A DNA stretch of 64,000 bases from JAAYAO01 sp051133435 (GTDB lineage Bacteria; Actinomycetota; Actinomycetes; Propionibacteriales; Propionibacteriaceae). The stretch is taken from the NCBI RefSeq assembly GCF_051133435.1, contig NZ_JBPGNY010000001.1:558001-622000 (forward strand), read 5' to 3'. Made by a program: the position numbers and the translations under genes. Under the pieces are notes generated by a model that was not told the origin of the DNA, searched no databases, and worked only from the letters and a program-made list of their open reading frames with translations. Shown in pieces: positions 48,573 to 55,966 of this stretch. Numbering within the stretch: the first letter of the stretch is position 1; each line of letters begins with the position of its first letter.

Positions 48573-49676
48573 TCACAGCTTCGCCTGGCGCGGATCCCAC
48601 AGCTTGCGTGCGCGCTCGCCGAGCATGTTGAACGAGAACACGGTCAAGAACAGCACCGCACCCGGCACCAGCACGATGTGCGGGTGCTCCCGGAAGGTGG
48701 TGCCCTCACCCTCGGAGATCATGTTGCCCCAGGAGGGCTGCGGGGGCTGGATACCCAGACCCAGGAAGCTCAGCGAGGATTCGGCCACGATCAGTGCCGA
48801 GACCACGACCATCGAGTACGACAGCAGCGGCAACAGCACATTCGGCATGATCTCCTTGAACATCAGCCGGCCGTTGGTGGCACCCATCGAACGGGCCGCC
48901 AGGACGAACTCGCGCTGGGCGAAGGTCAGGGTGTTGGCCCGGGCCATTCGCACCATGCTGGGCAGCGCCAGCAGGGACAGGGCGAAGGACAGGTTGCGCA
49001 TGTTCGGCTCCAGCACGGTGGCCAGGGCGATCAGCAGAATCAGCGGCGGGATGGCCAACAGGGCGTTGGTCAAGATGCCGACCACGGTGTCGGTGGCCTT
49101 GCGGAAGAAGCCGGCCAGCATGCCGATCGCACCACCGAAGACGATGCCGATCAGCACCGCCAGCAGGGCGACCACCAGCGAGGCGCGGGCACCGTAGATG
49201 ACACGGGCCAGCAGGTCCAGACCGAAGTTGTTGGTACCCAACAGGTTCGGCGACAGCACATCGGGGCGGCGCATCGGCTTGGTGCCGTCCTGCAGCGCCC
49301 GGGCCAGGTCGGCGTGCTCCTGCAGGGGCAGCACCGGGGCCAGGATCGCGGCCAGGATCAGGATGCCGAGCCAGGCCACACAGGCCCAGGTGAGCAGGTC
49401 GAAGGACGGGCCGAAGACCCACTTCAGGGCCCGGTCGACGCCCCACCACATCACCGCACAGCCGACCACGAAGACCAAAAGCTGCAACCAGCCGATCGGC
49501 ATCGAGATCAGGGCACCGAGAATGATCAGCAGGCCGATCACGGCGACGGCGATACCGACCCACAGACTGCCCTTGCGCTTGAACTTGGGCACATCCCCGG
49601 GCGGCGGGGTGATCGGATCGGCCGCGGCGGCGTCCACGGTCTCGGATTCGGGCGTAGGAGTGTTCTGGCTCATCAT
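48573..49676 (-). CDS. ABC permease, DppC-like
   Basis: A 367-residue membrane protein with an N-terminal cytoplasmic tail and unusually three to four hydrophobic segments before the core, then the BPD_transp_1 domain. The EAA loop reads AARSMGATNGRLMFKEIMPNVLLPLLSYS near residue 265. Typical DppC proteins have about 300 residues, and the extra length is in the N-terminal membrane segments at residues 35-100. It overlaps dppB by 4 bases (ATGA). Confidence 0.88.
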   Translation of the reverse strand: MMSQNTPTPESETVDAAAADPITPPPGDVPKFKRKGSLWVGIAVAVIGLLIILGALISMPIGWLQLLVFVVGCAVMWWGVDRALKWVFGPSFDLLTWACVAWLGILILAAILAPVLPLQEHADLARALQDGTKPMRRPDVLSPNLLGTNNFGLDLLARVIYGARASLVVALLAVLIGIVFGGAIGMLAGFFRKATDTVVGILTNALLAIPPLILLIALATVLEPNMRNLSFALSLLALPSMVRMARANTLTFAQREFVLAARSMGATNGRLMFKEIMPNVLLPLLSYSMVVVSALIVAESSLSFLGLGIQPPQPSWGNMISEGEGTTFREHPHIVLVPGAVLFLTVFSFNMLGERARKLWDPRQAKL

Positions 49677-50617
49677 GCCCTCCTGGTGCGTGGATCGAGG
49701 AAGCCGTACGACAGGTCGACCAGGGCGTTGATCAACACGTAGATCACCGCGATGACCAGTACCGTGCCCTGCACCATCGTGTAGTCACCGGTGTCGGCGG
49801 CACCGATCACCAGCGACCCCATACCGGGGAGGGCGAAGAGGTATTCGACGATCACCGTCGAGCCGATCAAGCGGCCCAGGGAAATACCCATCACCGTGAT
49901 CAGCGAGAAGGACGAGGGGCGCAGAGCGTCACTGACCAGCACGTGCACCGGGGACATGCCCTTGGCCTTCGCGGCCAGGATGTAGTCCTCCTGCAAGGTG
50001 GTGATCAGGTCGTTGCGCAGGATTCGGGTGAAGGTGGCCGCTTCCATCAGCGAGATGGTCACCGCCGGCAGGGCGGCGTGGAAGAGGTTCTTGCCGATGC
50101 CTTCGGACAGCCGTGACCACTCGGCACGGGGGAACCAGCCGAGGTAGTTGACGAAGACCATGATCAGCAGCAGACCGGCCAGGAAGCTGGGCACCGAGAG
50201 CACCGCGAAGGTGCCGGCGCTGACCACCCGGTCGACGCGTCCGCCCTGGTTGTAGGCCGACCACATCGCCAGCGGCACCGAGACCAGCAGGGCGAGCACC
50301 ATGCCCATCACGGCCAACTGCACCGAGACCGGCAGGGCGGCGGCGATCCGATCGGACACCACGCTGTAGGGCGGCACGATCGACTTGCCGAGGTCACCTT
50401 GCAGGGCGCTGCCGAGCCAGTCGGCGTAACGCTGGAGGATCGGGTCGTTCAGGCCCAGTTCCTGCCGCAGTTGCTCATAGGCTTCCGGCGGGTGTCCTTC
50501 ACCCAGAATGATGACCGCGGGGTCATTGGGGAGGAGTGATACCAGCATGAACGTTCCGAAACTCACCAGCAACAGCACCGCCAGCAGTTCGAGAACTGTG
50601 CGCAGAAACTTACGCAA
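49673..50617 (-). CDS. ABC permease, DppB-like
   Basis: A 314-residue permease of the DppB/OppB type with six predicted membrane helices. The N-terminal signature TFMLVSLLPNDPAVIILGEGHPPEAYEQLRQELGLNDPILQRYADWL covers residues 22-68; the EAA loop is ILAAKAKGMSPVHVLVSDALRPS near residue 216. It heads the four-gene importer operon. A palindrome at 50719-50733, shared with the distant binding-protein gene, lies 101 bases upstream. Confidence 0.9.
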   Translation of the reverse strand: MRKFLRTVLELLAVLLLVSFGTFMLVSLLPNDPAVIILGEGHPPEAYEQLRQELGLNDPILQRYADWLGSALQGDLGKSIVPPYSVVSDRIAAALPVSVQLAVMGMVLALLVSVPLAMWSAYNQGGRVDRVVSAGTFAVLSVPSFLAGLLLIMVFVNYLGWFPRAEWSRLSEGIGKNLFHAALPAVTISLMEAATFTRILRNDLITTLQEDYILAAKAKGMSPVHVLVSDALRPSSFSLITVMGISLGRLIGSTVIVEYLFALPGMGSLVIGAADTGDYTMVQGTVLVIAVIYVLINALVDLSYGFLDPRTRRA

Positions 50618-50718
50618 GGCTCCTCCTCTCCTTCGTGTGTGACATCAGCGGGTCTCCTTCAATGAGGTCCGGCTACCGGGCGAGACAACCAGTAGCCGAG
50701 GGGGGCTCGGCACGGGTA

Positions 50719-50733
50719 TCCCGTTCACCGGAA
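50719..50733. promoter_or_regulatory. 15-bp palindrome upstream of the ABC permease operon
   Basis: TCCCG-TTCAC-CGGAA, followed by AC. It overlaps the last codons of the amidase gene and precedes the dppB-like start by 101 bases. The rest of the 107-base gap shows nothing further. Confidence 0.6.
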
Positions 50734-52125
50734 ACTCCGATCGGTAACAATCTGCGGCCACGGCCGCGCCTGTTCGATCTGGGCGGCAACCGACAGCAAA
50801 CGGCCCTCGCCACCGGTGTCGGCGACGAGCTGAATTCCGATCGGCAGACCGTTGTCGTCGAAGCCGAAGGGCACCGAGATTCCGGGCTGCCCGGTCATGT
50901 TGAACAGGCTGGTGAACCGTGAGATCGCCGGGGCGTGGGCCATCATCGCCTCGGGGTCGCGGGTGTCCAGTACTCCCAGTTCGGGTACGCGCGCACCGAC
51001 GGTGGGGCTGAGCCAGAGGTCGTAGTCGTTGAAGTACTCCCCGGCCTGCCATCCGATCTCGGCACTGTCGCGCAGGGCGTCCTGGTACTGCTCCATGGTG
51101 ACCTTGCCCCGGTACATCTGGTGGGTGAAGGGTTCGAGGTCGTCCTCACGCAGTTCGCGGCCGAGTGCGTCGAGTCGGCGCCGGATATTGCCCTGCAGGT
51201 CGGCGCGCATCATCGCCACGAAGGTGCGCTGCCACATCGCGACATCGACCTTCGGACGGGCCTCGGTCACCTCGTGGCCGAGCTCGGTGAGCAACTGCGC
51301 GGCCTGCTCGACCGCGGCCGCGACCTCGGGGTCGGTGCCCGAACCGTCGACCATGGTGGTCGACCAGCCGATCCGCAGCTTGCCCGGCGGGGTGCTGGCG
51401 GCCGCCAGGAAGTCCTCCGGGCCACCACCCAACCCGTCCCCGGGCCGGCGCTGCGAGGCGATGTTGAGCAGCAGGGCACTGTCGCGGACGGTGCGGGTCA
51501 CGGCCAGGCCGATCGAATGCGGGGACGAGAAGACCGACGGGCTGGGCCACGACGACACCCGACCCCGGCTCGGCTTCAGGCCGACCAGGCCGCACATCGA
51601 GGCGGGGAGCCGGATCGAGCCGCCCCCGTCGTTGGCGTGGGCGACCGGCACCAGACCGGCGGCCACCGCGGCGGCCGACCCGCCGCTGGAGCCACCGGTG
51701 GAGTAGTTCTGGTTCCAGGGGTTGCGGGTGGGCCCGTACAGCAGCGGTTCGGTGCTGCCGTTGCGGCCGAGTTCGGGGGTGTTGGTCGATCCGAGAATCA
51801 CCAGACCGGCCCGGCGGAACAGGGTCACCAGGTGGGAGTCGACCTCGCTGACCTGTTCGGCGAACAACCGGCTGCCATTGGTCAGCGGTAGCCCGGCGAC
51901 CTGGATACCGAGATCCTTGACCAGGGTCGGCACCCCCGTCAGCGGGCCTTCGGGCAGGTCGTCGACCTCGGCCAGGGCCTGGTCGAAACGTTCGTGGACG
52001 ACCGCATTCAACTCCCGGGCGCCTTCGATCCGTTCGATCGCACCCTCGACCGCCTCGCGCGCACTGATGCGTCCGGCGCGGATTTCGGCCGCCAGGGCGG
52101 TGGCGTCCAGTTCTTCGATCGACAC
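50725..52125 (-). CDS. Amidase signature family hydrolase
   Basis: A 466-residue amidase-signature enzyme that hydrolyses a carboxamide. The Ser-cisSer-Lys triad is Lys70 (PTLVKDLG), Ser146 (STGGSSGGSAAAVA) and Ser170 (GGGSIRLPAS). The start is GTG at 52125 with AAGGGGA 8 bases upstream; preceding in-frame codons were excluded. No signal peptide, so it is cytoplasmic. Together with the importer genes just downstream it could act on an imported amide, but family members have very varied substrates, and none can be named. Confidence 0.87.
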   Translation of the reverse strand: MSIEELDATALAAEIRAGRISAREAVEGAIERIEGARELNAVVHERFDQALAEVDDLPEGPLTGVPTLVKDLGIQVAGLPLTNGSRLFAEQVSEVDSHLVTLFRRAGLVILGSTNTPELGRNGSTEPLLYGPTRNPWNQNYSTGGSSGGSAAAVAAGLVPVAHANDGGGSIRLPASMCGLVGLKPSRGRVSSWPSPSVFSSPHSIGLAVTRTVRDSALLLNIASQRRPGDGLGGGPEDFLAAASTPPGKLRIGWSTTMVDGSGTDPEVAAAVEQAAQLLTELGHEVTEARPKVDVAMWQRTFVAMMRADLQGNIRRRLDALGRELREDDLEPFTHQMYRGKVTMEQYQDALRDSAEIGWQAGEYFNDYDLWLSPTVGARVPELGVLDTRDPEAMMAHAPAISRFTSLFNMTGQPGISVPFGFDDNGLPIGIQLVADTGGEGRLLSVAAQIEQARPWPQIVTDRSFR

Positions 52126-52198
52126 GTTGTGTTCCCCTTCGGTGACTGCGGTAAACCTTGTCCATGTTCGGACCTGGCGCGGCGAGTTCCGACGGCGA

Positions 52199-52213
52199 TC
52201 CCATTGGATGGGA
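52199..52213. promoter_or_regulatory. Palindrome TCCCA-TTGGA-TGGGA in the amidase / CoA-racemase divergent promoter
   Basis: A perfect 5-5-5 palindrome with the same size and spacing as the TCCCG-type sites but A/T in place of G/C at the inner position. It lies between the divergent starts at 52125 and 52257 and overlaps the -35 side of the right-hand promoter. Confidence 0.5.
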
Positions 52214-52244
52214 GAACGTCTCAAGGCGTTTCCGACCGCGTTCC

Positions 52245-52250
52245 TAGCCT
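52245..52250 (+). promoter_or_regulatory. -10 box TAGCCT, leaderless spacing
   Basis: TAGCCT ends 6 bases before the ATG at 52257, with GACCAC between and no ribosome site. Confidence 0.55.
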
Positions 52251-52256
52251 GACCAC

Positions 52257-53333
52257 ATGAGCACTGGACCGTTGCGGGGCGTACGCGTTGTTGAACTGGC
52301 CACGATCGGCCCGGTGCCGCACGCGGCGATGCTGTTGGCCGACCTGGGAGCCGATGTGGTGCGCATCCAGCGCCCCGGCATGCTGCCGAAGGGCACCCCC
52401 GATGCCGAACTGCGTGGCCGCCGGGTGGTGGAGGCCGATCTGCGCAGCGATGCGGGCCGCGAAGTCGCCCTGAGTCTGTTGGACAAGGCCGACGTGGTGC
52501 TGGAGGGATTCCGCCCCGGGGTGACCGAACGTCTGGGGCTGGGGCCCGATGATCTGCTCCCCCGCAACCCGGGGCTGGTGTACGGCCGGATGACCGGCTG
52601 GGGTCAGCACGGCCCGCGAGCCCAGCAGGCCGGCCACGACCTGAACTACATCTCGCGCACCGGGTTGTTGCATGCGGTGGGCCGCCCCGATGAGGTTCCG
52701 GTGCCGCCGTTGAACCTCTTCGGTGATTTCGGCGGCGGTTCGATGTACTTGGTGGTGGGGGTACTCGCCGCCCTGCTGGAGCGCGGCACCTCCGGTCAAG
52801 GTCAGGTGATCGATGCGGCGATGGTGGACGGTGCCCTGTCGCTGTCGACGATCGTGTGGGCCTTCCGCGGGATGGGGGTATGGAATGACGAGCGCGGCTC
52901 GAATTACGTCGATTCCGGTGCCCATTTCTACGAGGTGTACCGCACCGCCGATGACAAGTTCCTGGCCGTCGGTGCGATCGAGCCCCAGTTCTACGCGATG
53001 CTGCTCGAGGGGCTGGGCTTCGACGCCGATGAGGTGCCCAACCAGCACGACCGTTCGACCTGGCCGGCGATGAAGGAGCGTTTCGCCGAGCGGATCGCCA
53101 CCAGGACCCGGGCCGAATGGGAAGAGATCTTCGACGGCACCGACGCCTGTGTCACCGGGGTGCTGACCTTCGCCGAGGCGGCCGAGGACACCCACATCGC
53201 CGCGCGCGGTTCGCTGGTCGAGGTGGACGGCGTGGTGCAACCGGCGCCGGCCCCGCGCTTCTCGCGCACCGAGGCCACGATGCCCACTCCCCCGGCCACC
53301 GAGGCCTGCGACCCGGCGACGATCTGGGCTTGA
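52257..53333 (+). CDS. CaiB/BaiF CoA-transferase family, alpha-methylacyl-CoA racemase-like
   Basis: A 358-residue class III CoA-transferase fold protein of the racemase branch: GVRVVELATIGPVPHAAMLLADLGADVVRIQRP at the N-terminus, GRMTGWGQHGPRAQQAGHDLNYISRTG near residue 112, and AMVDGALSLS near 192. Racemases of this branch epimerise the 2-methyl centre of branched acyl-CoA, including the C25 centre of cholestenoyl-CoA, a step needed before side-chain beta-oxidation. Formyl- or other CoA transferases are the alternative. It is divergent from the amidase gene. Confidence 0.82.
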   Translation: MSTGPLRGVRVVELATIGPVPHAAMLLADLGADVVRIQRPGMLPKGTPDAELRGRRVVEADLRSDAGREVALSLLDKADVVLEGFRPGVTERLGLGPDDLLPRNPGLVYGRMTGWGQHGPRAQQAGHDLNYISRTGLLHAVGRPDEVPVPPLNLFGDFGGGSMYLVVGVLAALLERGTSGQGQVIDAAMVDGALSLSTIVWAFRGMGVWNDERGSNYVDSGAHFYEVYRTADDKFLAVGAIEPQFYAMLLEGLGFDADEVPNQHDRSTWPAMKERFAERIATRTRAEWEEIFDGTDACVTGVLTFAEAAEDTHIAARGSLVEVDGVVQPAPAPRFSRTEATMPTPPATEACDPATIWA

Positions 53334-53336
53334 GCC

Positions 53337-53882
53337 TCACAACCGGGCTTCGACCCCGTCCAGCAGTAGGCCGACGCCGATCTCGAAACTGCGGTCGGCG
53401 CCGGGTTCGGTGTCGGGCTGGGGCCCGGCGAAACGTTCCCAGTCCTGGCGGGCCTGTTCCTCGGCCACTTGGCCCAGTACCAGATGCAGCAGGGTGGTGG
53501 CCGCGATCCGGGCTTCGTCCGGTGTCAGCCCGGCGGCGGCCAGCAGGGTGGTCGGATGCCTGGTGGTGTCGTGCCGGCTCAGCCCGAAACCGCGGGCGGT
53601 GATCACCAACTCGGCCGCATCGCGGTGCTCCAGCAGCACCCGGCGCAGGTCGGCGGCCCACTCCTCCACCGCCGGACGCCACCGGCCGAGCGGCTCGGCG
53701 ACCTCGGCCAGGATCAGGTCGGCCACCCCCGCCAGCAGGGTCTGCTTGTCGGGCAGGTGGGTGTAGAGCGCCGACGGTTGCACCCCGAGGGAGCCGGCCA
53801 CCCGGCGCATACTGAGGTCGGCCAGACCGAATTCGTCGAGAATGTCGGCCGCGGCCTGCAAGACATCGGCACGGGTCAGCAC
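53337..53882 (-). CDS. TetR-family regulator, probable BioQ-type biotin repressor
   Basis: A 181-residue TetR protein: helix-turn-helix at about residues 5-50 (VLQAAADILDEFGLADLSMRRVAGSLGVQPSALYTHLPDKQTLL) with a TetR_C-type helical domain. It is divergent from bioA, and a TGAAC-N3-GTTC site, close to the BioQ operator type of actinobacteria, lies between them. BioQ represses biotin genes. The start is GTG at 53882, behind a TAGGGT box with 6 bases between, hence leaderless. The assignment as BioQ is by context. Confidence 0.75.
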   Translation of the reverse strand: MLTRADVLQAAADILDEFGLADLSMRRVAGSLGVQPSALYTHLPDKQTLLAGVADLILAEVAEPLGRWRPAVEEWAADLRRVLLEHRDAAELVITARGFGLSRHDTTRHPTTLLAAAGLTPDEARIAATTLLHLVLGQVAEEQARQDWERFAGPQPDTEPGADRSFEIGVGLLLDGVEARL

Positions 53883-53888
53883 ATATTC

Positions 53889-53894
53889 ACCCTA
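53889..53894 (-). promoter_or_regulatory. -10 box TAGGGT for the bioQ-like gene, leaderless spacing
   Basis: On the minus strand TAGGGT ends 6 bases before the GTG at 53882. With the divergent bioA box at 53941, both genes of the pair would be leaderless. Confidence 0.5.
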
Positions 53895-53918
53895 TCGTGA
53901 ACGTCACGCAGCCTGATC

Positions 53919-53931
53919 TGAACACTGTTCG
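53919..53931. promoter_or_regulatory. Candidate BioQ operator TGAAC-ACT-GTTCG
   Basis: The core GAAC-ACT-GTTC is a perfect palindrome. It lies between the divergent regulator and bioA starts and covers the -35 position of the bioA promoter (17 bases before the TAACGT box would be 53918-53923). The BioQ operators known in corynebacteria and mycobacteria have the TGAAC-N3-GTTAC form. Confidence 0.6.
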
Positions 53932-53940
53932 GATTTTTGC

Positions 53941-53946
53941 TAACGT
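53941..53946 (+). promoter_or_regulatory. -10 box TAACGT for bioA, leaderless spacing
   Basis: TAACGT ends 6 bases before the bioA ATG at 53953, with no ribosome site between. Confidence 0.55.
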
Positions 53947-53952
53947 GACCGC

Positions 53953-55278
53953 ATGCGAACCGGGGCCGAGCTGATCACCAGCGACCGCGAAAAGCTGTGG
54001 CACCCCTACGCCAATCCCTACCGCCACGACCCGCTCTACGCGGTGATCGAGGCAGAGGGCTGCCGGCTGGTACTCGACGACGGCACCCACCGTCACGAGG
54101 TGGTCGACGGAATGGCGAGTTGGTGGAGTGCCATCCACGGCTACCGCCACCCGGTGCTGGACGCCGCGGTCACCGAACAGACCGCCCGCTTCGCCCATGT
54201 GATGTTCGGTGGTCTGACCCATGCCCCGGCGGTGGAGTTGGCCGAGCGGCTGCTCGAGTTGGCCCCCGGCATGGCCCGGGTCTTCCCGGTCGATTCGGGT
54301 TCGGTGGCCATGGAGGTGGCGCTGAAGATCGTCCGACAGGCCGGCATCGCCGGAGCCCGTCCGCGCACCCGCTTCGCCGCCCTGCACGGCGGCTACCACG
54401 GTGACACCTGGGGTGCGATGTCGGTGTGCGACCCCGATGGCGGCATGCACGCGCTCTACGCCGGGCAGGTGCAATCCCACGTCTTCCTGCCCCGGCCACC
54501 GGCCTTCGACGCCGACGAGGCCGAGCTGGCTGCCTGGGACGACAAGGCCAGTGCCCTGATCCGGCAGCACCGCGACGAGTTGGCCGGAATCGTGCTGGAA
54601 CCGGTACTGCAGGGCGCCGGCGGAATGTGGGCCTGGGCGCCTGCTGCGCTGCGCCGTCTGCGCGAACTGGCCGATGAGTACGACCTGCTGTTGGTGGCCG
54701 ATGAGATCGCCACCGGTTTCGGGCGCACCGGACGGCTGTGGGGCTGCGATTGGGCCGGGATTCGTCCCGATGTGTTGGCGGTCGGCAAGGCCCTGACCGG
54801 CGGCTACCTCACCCAGGCCGCCGTGTTGACCACCGAACGGGTGGCTCGCGCCCTGACCGATGGCCCGGCCGGGGTGCTGATGCACGGGCCGACCTTCATG
54901 GCCAACCCGCTGGCCAGCGCGGTCAGCAATGCCTCCCTGGGCTTGATCGCCGCCGGCGGCTGGCAACGCGATGTACCGCGGATCGAGGCGGTGCTGACTG
55001 CGGAGCTGGACGATCTGCGGACCCATCCGGGGGTGGCCGATGTGCGGGTGCTGGGCGCCACCGCCGCGGTCGAACTGCGCAGCGCCGCCGACCTGAGAAT
55101 CGCGACCGAGGCCGCGGTCGCCCACGGGGTGTGGCTGCGTCCCTTCGGCAAGCTCATCTACGCGATGCCGCCCTATGTCGCGACCGACGACGAGGTGCGC
55201 ACCATCGCCGGTGGCATCCGCGCCGCGGTGACCGCAGCCGTCCGCGGCTCGGAACAGGCAGCGGGGCAGCATGGCTGA
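53953..55278 (+). CDS. bioA: Adenosylmethionine-8-amino-7-oxononanoate aminotransferase
   Basis: A 441-residue class III aminotransferase that makes 7,8-diaminopelargonate (DAPA) from KAPA. LWHPYANP near residue 17 is the BioA N-terminal mark; GMASWWSAIHGYRHPVLDAA near 55; DSGSVAMEVALKI near 115 the phosphate loop; LHGGYHGDT near 142; VADEIATGFGRTG near 252 the Asp of PLP; and Lys279 in GKALTGGYL the Schiff-base lysine. The donor is normally SAM. It overlaps bioD by 8 bases. KAPA itself comes from BioF, whose gene is absent here. Confidence 0.93.
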   Translation: MRTGAELITSDREKLWHPYANPYRHDPLYAVIEAEGCRLVLDDGTHRHEVVDGMASWWSAIHGYRHPVLDAAVTEQTARFAHVMFGGLTHAPAVELAERLLELAPGMARVFPVDSGSVAMEVALKIVRQAGIAGARPRTRFAALHGGYHGDTWGAMSVCDPDGGMHALYAGQVQSHVFLPRPPAFDADEAELAAWDDKASALIRQHRDELAGIVLEPVLQGAGGMWAWAPAALRRLRELADEYDLLLVADEIATGFGRTGRLWGCDWAGIRPDVLAVGKALTGGYLTQAAVLTTERVARALTDGPAGVLMHGPTFMANPLASAVSNASLGLIAAGGWQRDVPRIEAVLTAELDDLRTHPGVADVRVLGATAAVELRSAADLRIATEAAVAHGVWLRPFGKLIYAMPPYVATDDEVRTIAGGIRAAVTAAVRGSEQAAGQHG

Positions 55279-55966
55279 GTCGCTCTCGGTACCGCCCGGC
55301 ATCACCATCGTCACCGGCACCGACACCGACGTCGGCAAGACCGTGGCAACCGCCGCACTCACCCGCGCGCTGTTGCAGCGGGGCCGCACGGTGCTGGTCT
55401 GCAAGCCCGCCCAGACCGGGGTCAGCGCCGACGAACCGGGTGACCTGGCCGAGGTCTGTCGCCTCTCGGGGCTGCTCCCCGAACACACCGTCGAGGGCAT
55501 CCGGGTACCGGAGCCCCTGGCCCCAACCACCGCCGGACGGCGCGCGGGCGTAGCCCTGCCCTCGGTGGCCGAACATGCCGACCGCCTCCGCAGGCTCGCC
55601 GACGACTACGAGCATGTCCTGGTCGAGGGTGCCGGTGGGGTGCTGGTCGGCCTGGACGACGCCGGCGCCACTGTGCTCGACCTGGCCGACGAACTGGTCG
55701 AGCTCGGGATGCCACCGGGTTTCGTGGTGGTCGCCCGAGCCGGCTTGGGCACCCTGAACCACACCGGGCTGACCTGTGCTGCGATCCGGGCCCGGCAGCA
55801 CACGGTGACCGGCCTGATCATCGGCTCGATGCCCGACCATCCCGATCTGGCCGAGCAATGCAATCTCACCGATCTACCCGCCGCAGCCGGTTGCGACCTG
55901 CTGGCGGCCCTACCGGCCGGGCTCGGCAGCCGACCCGGCCCCCTCGACAAGGAGCACCTGACGTGA
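55271..55966 (+). CDS. bioD: Dethiobiotin synthetase
   Basis: A 231-residue P-loop enzyme that closes the ureido ring of dethiobiotin from DAPA, CO2 and ATP. GTDTDVGKT (residues 16-24) is the BioD P-loop; CKPAQTG near 44 holds the substrate-contact lysine; VEGAGGVLVGL near residue 117 the magnesium-binding motif. The length is normal. It is between bioA (8-base overlap) and the permease gene, whose GTG overlaps the bioD stop (GTGA), so the operon is tightly coupled. Confidence 0.93.
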   Translation: MAESLSVPPGITIVTGTDTDVGKTVATAALTRALLQRGRTVLVCKPAQTGVSADEPGDLAEVCRLSGLLPEHTVEGIRVPEPLAPTTAGRRAGVALPSVAEHADRLRRLADDYEHVLVEGAGGVLVGLDDAGATVLDLADELVELGMPPGFVVVARAGLGTLNHTGLTCAAIRARQHTVTGLIIGSMPDHPDLAEQCNLTDLPAAAGCDLLAALPAGLGSRPGPLDKEHLT

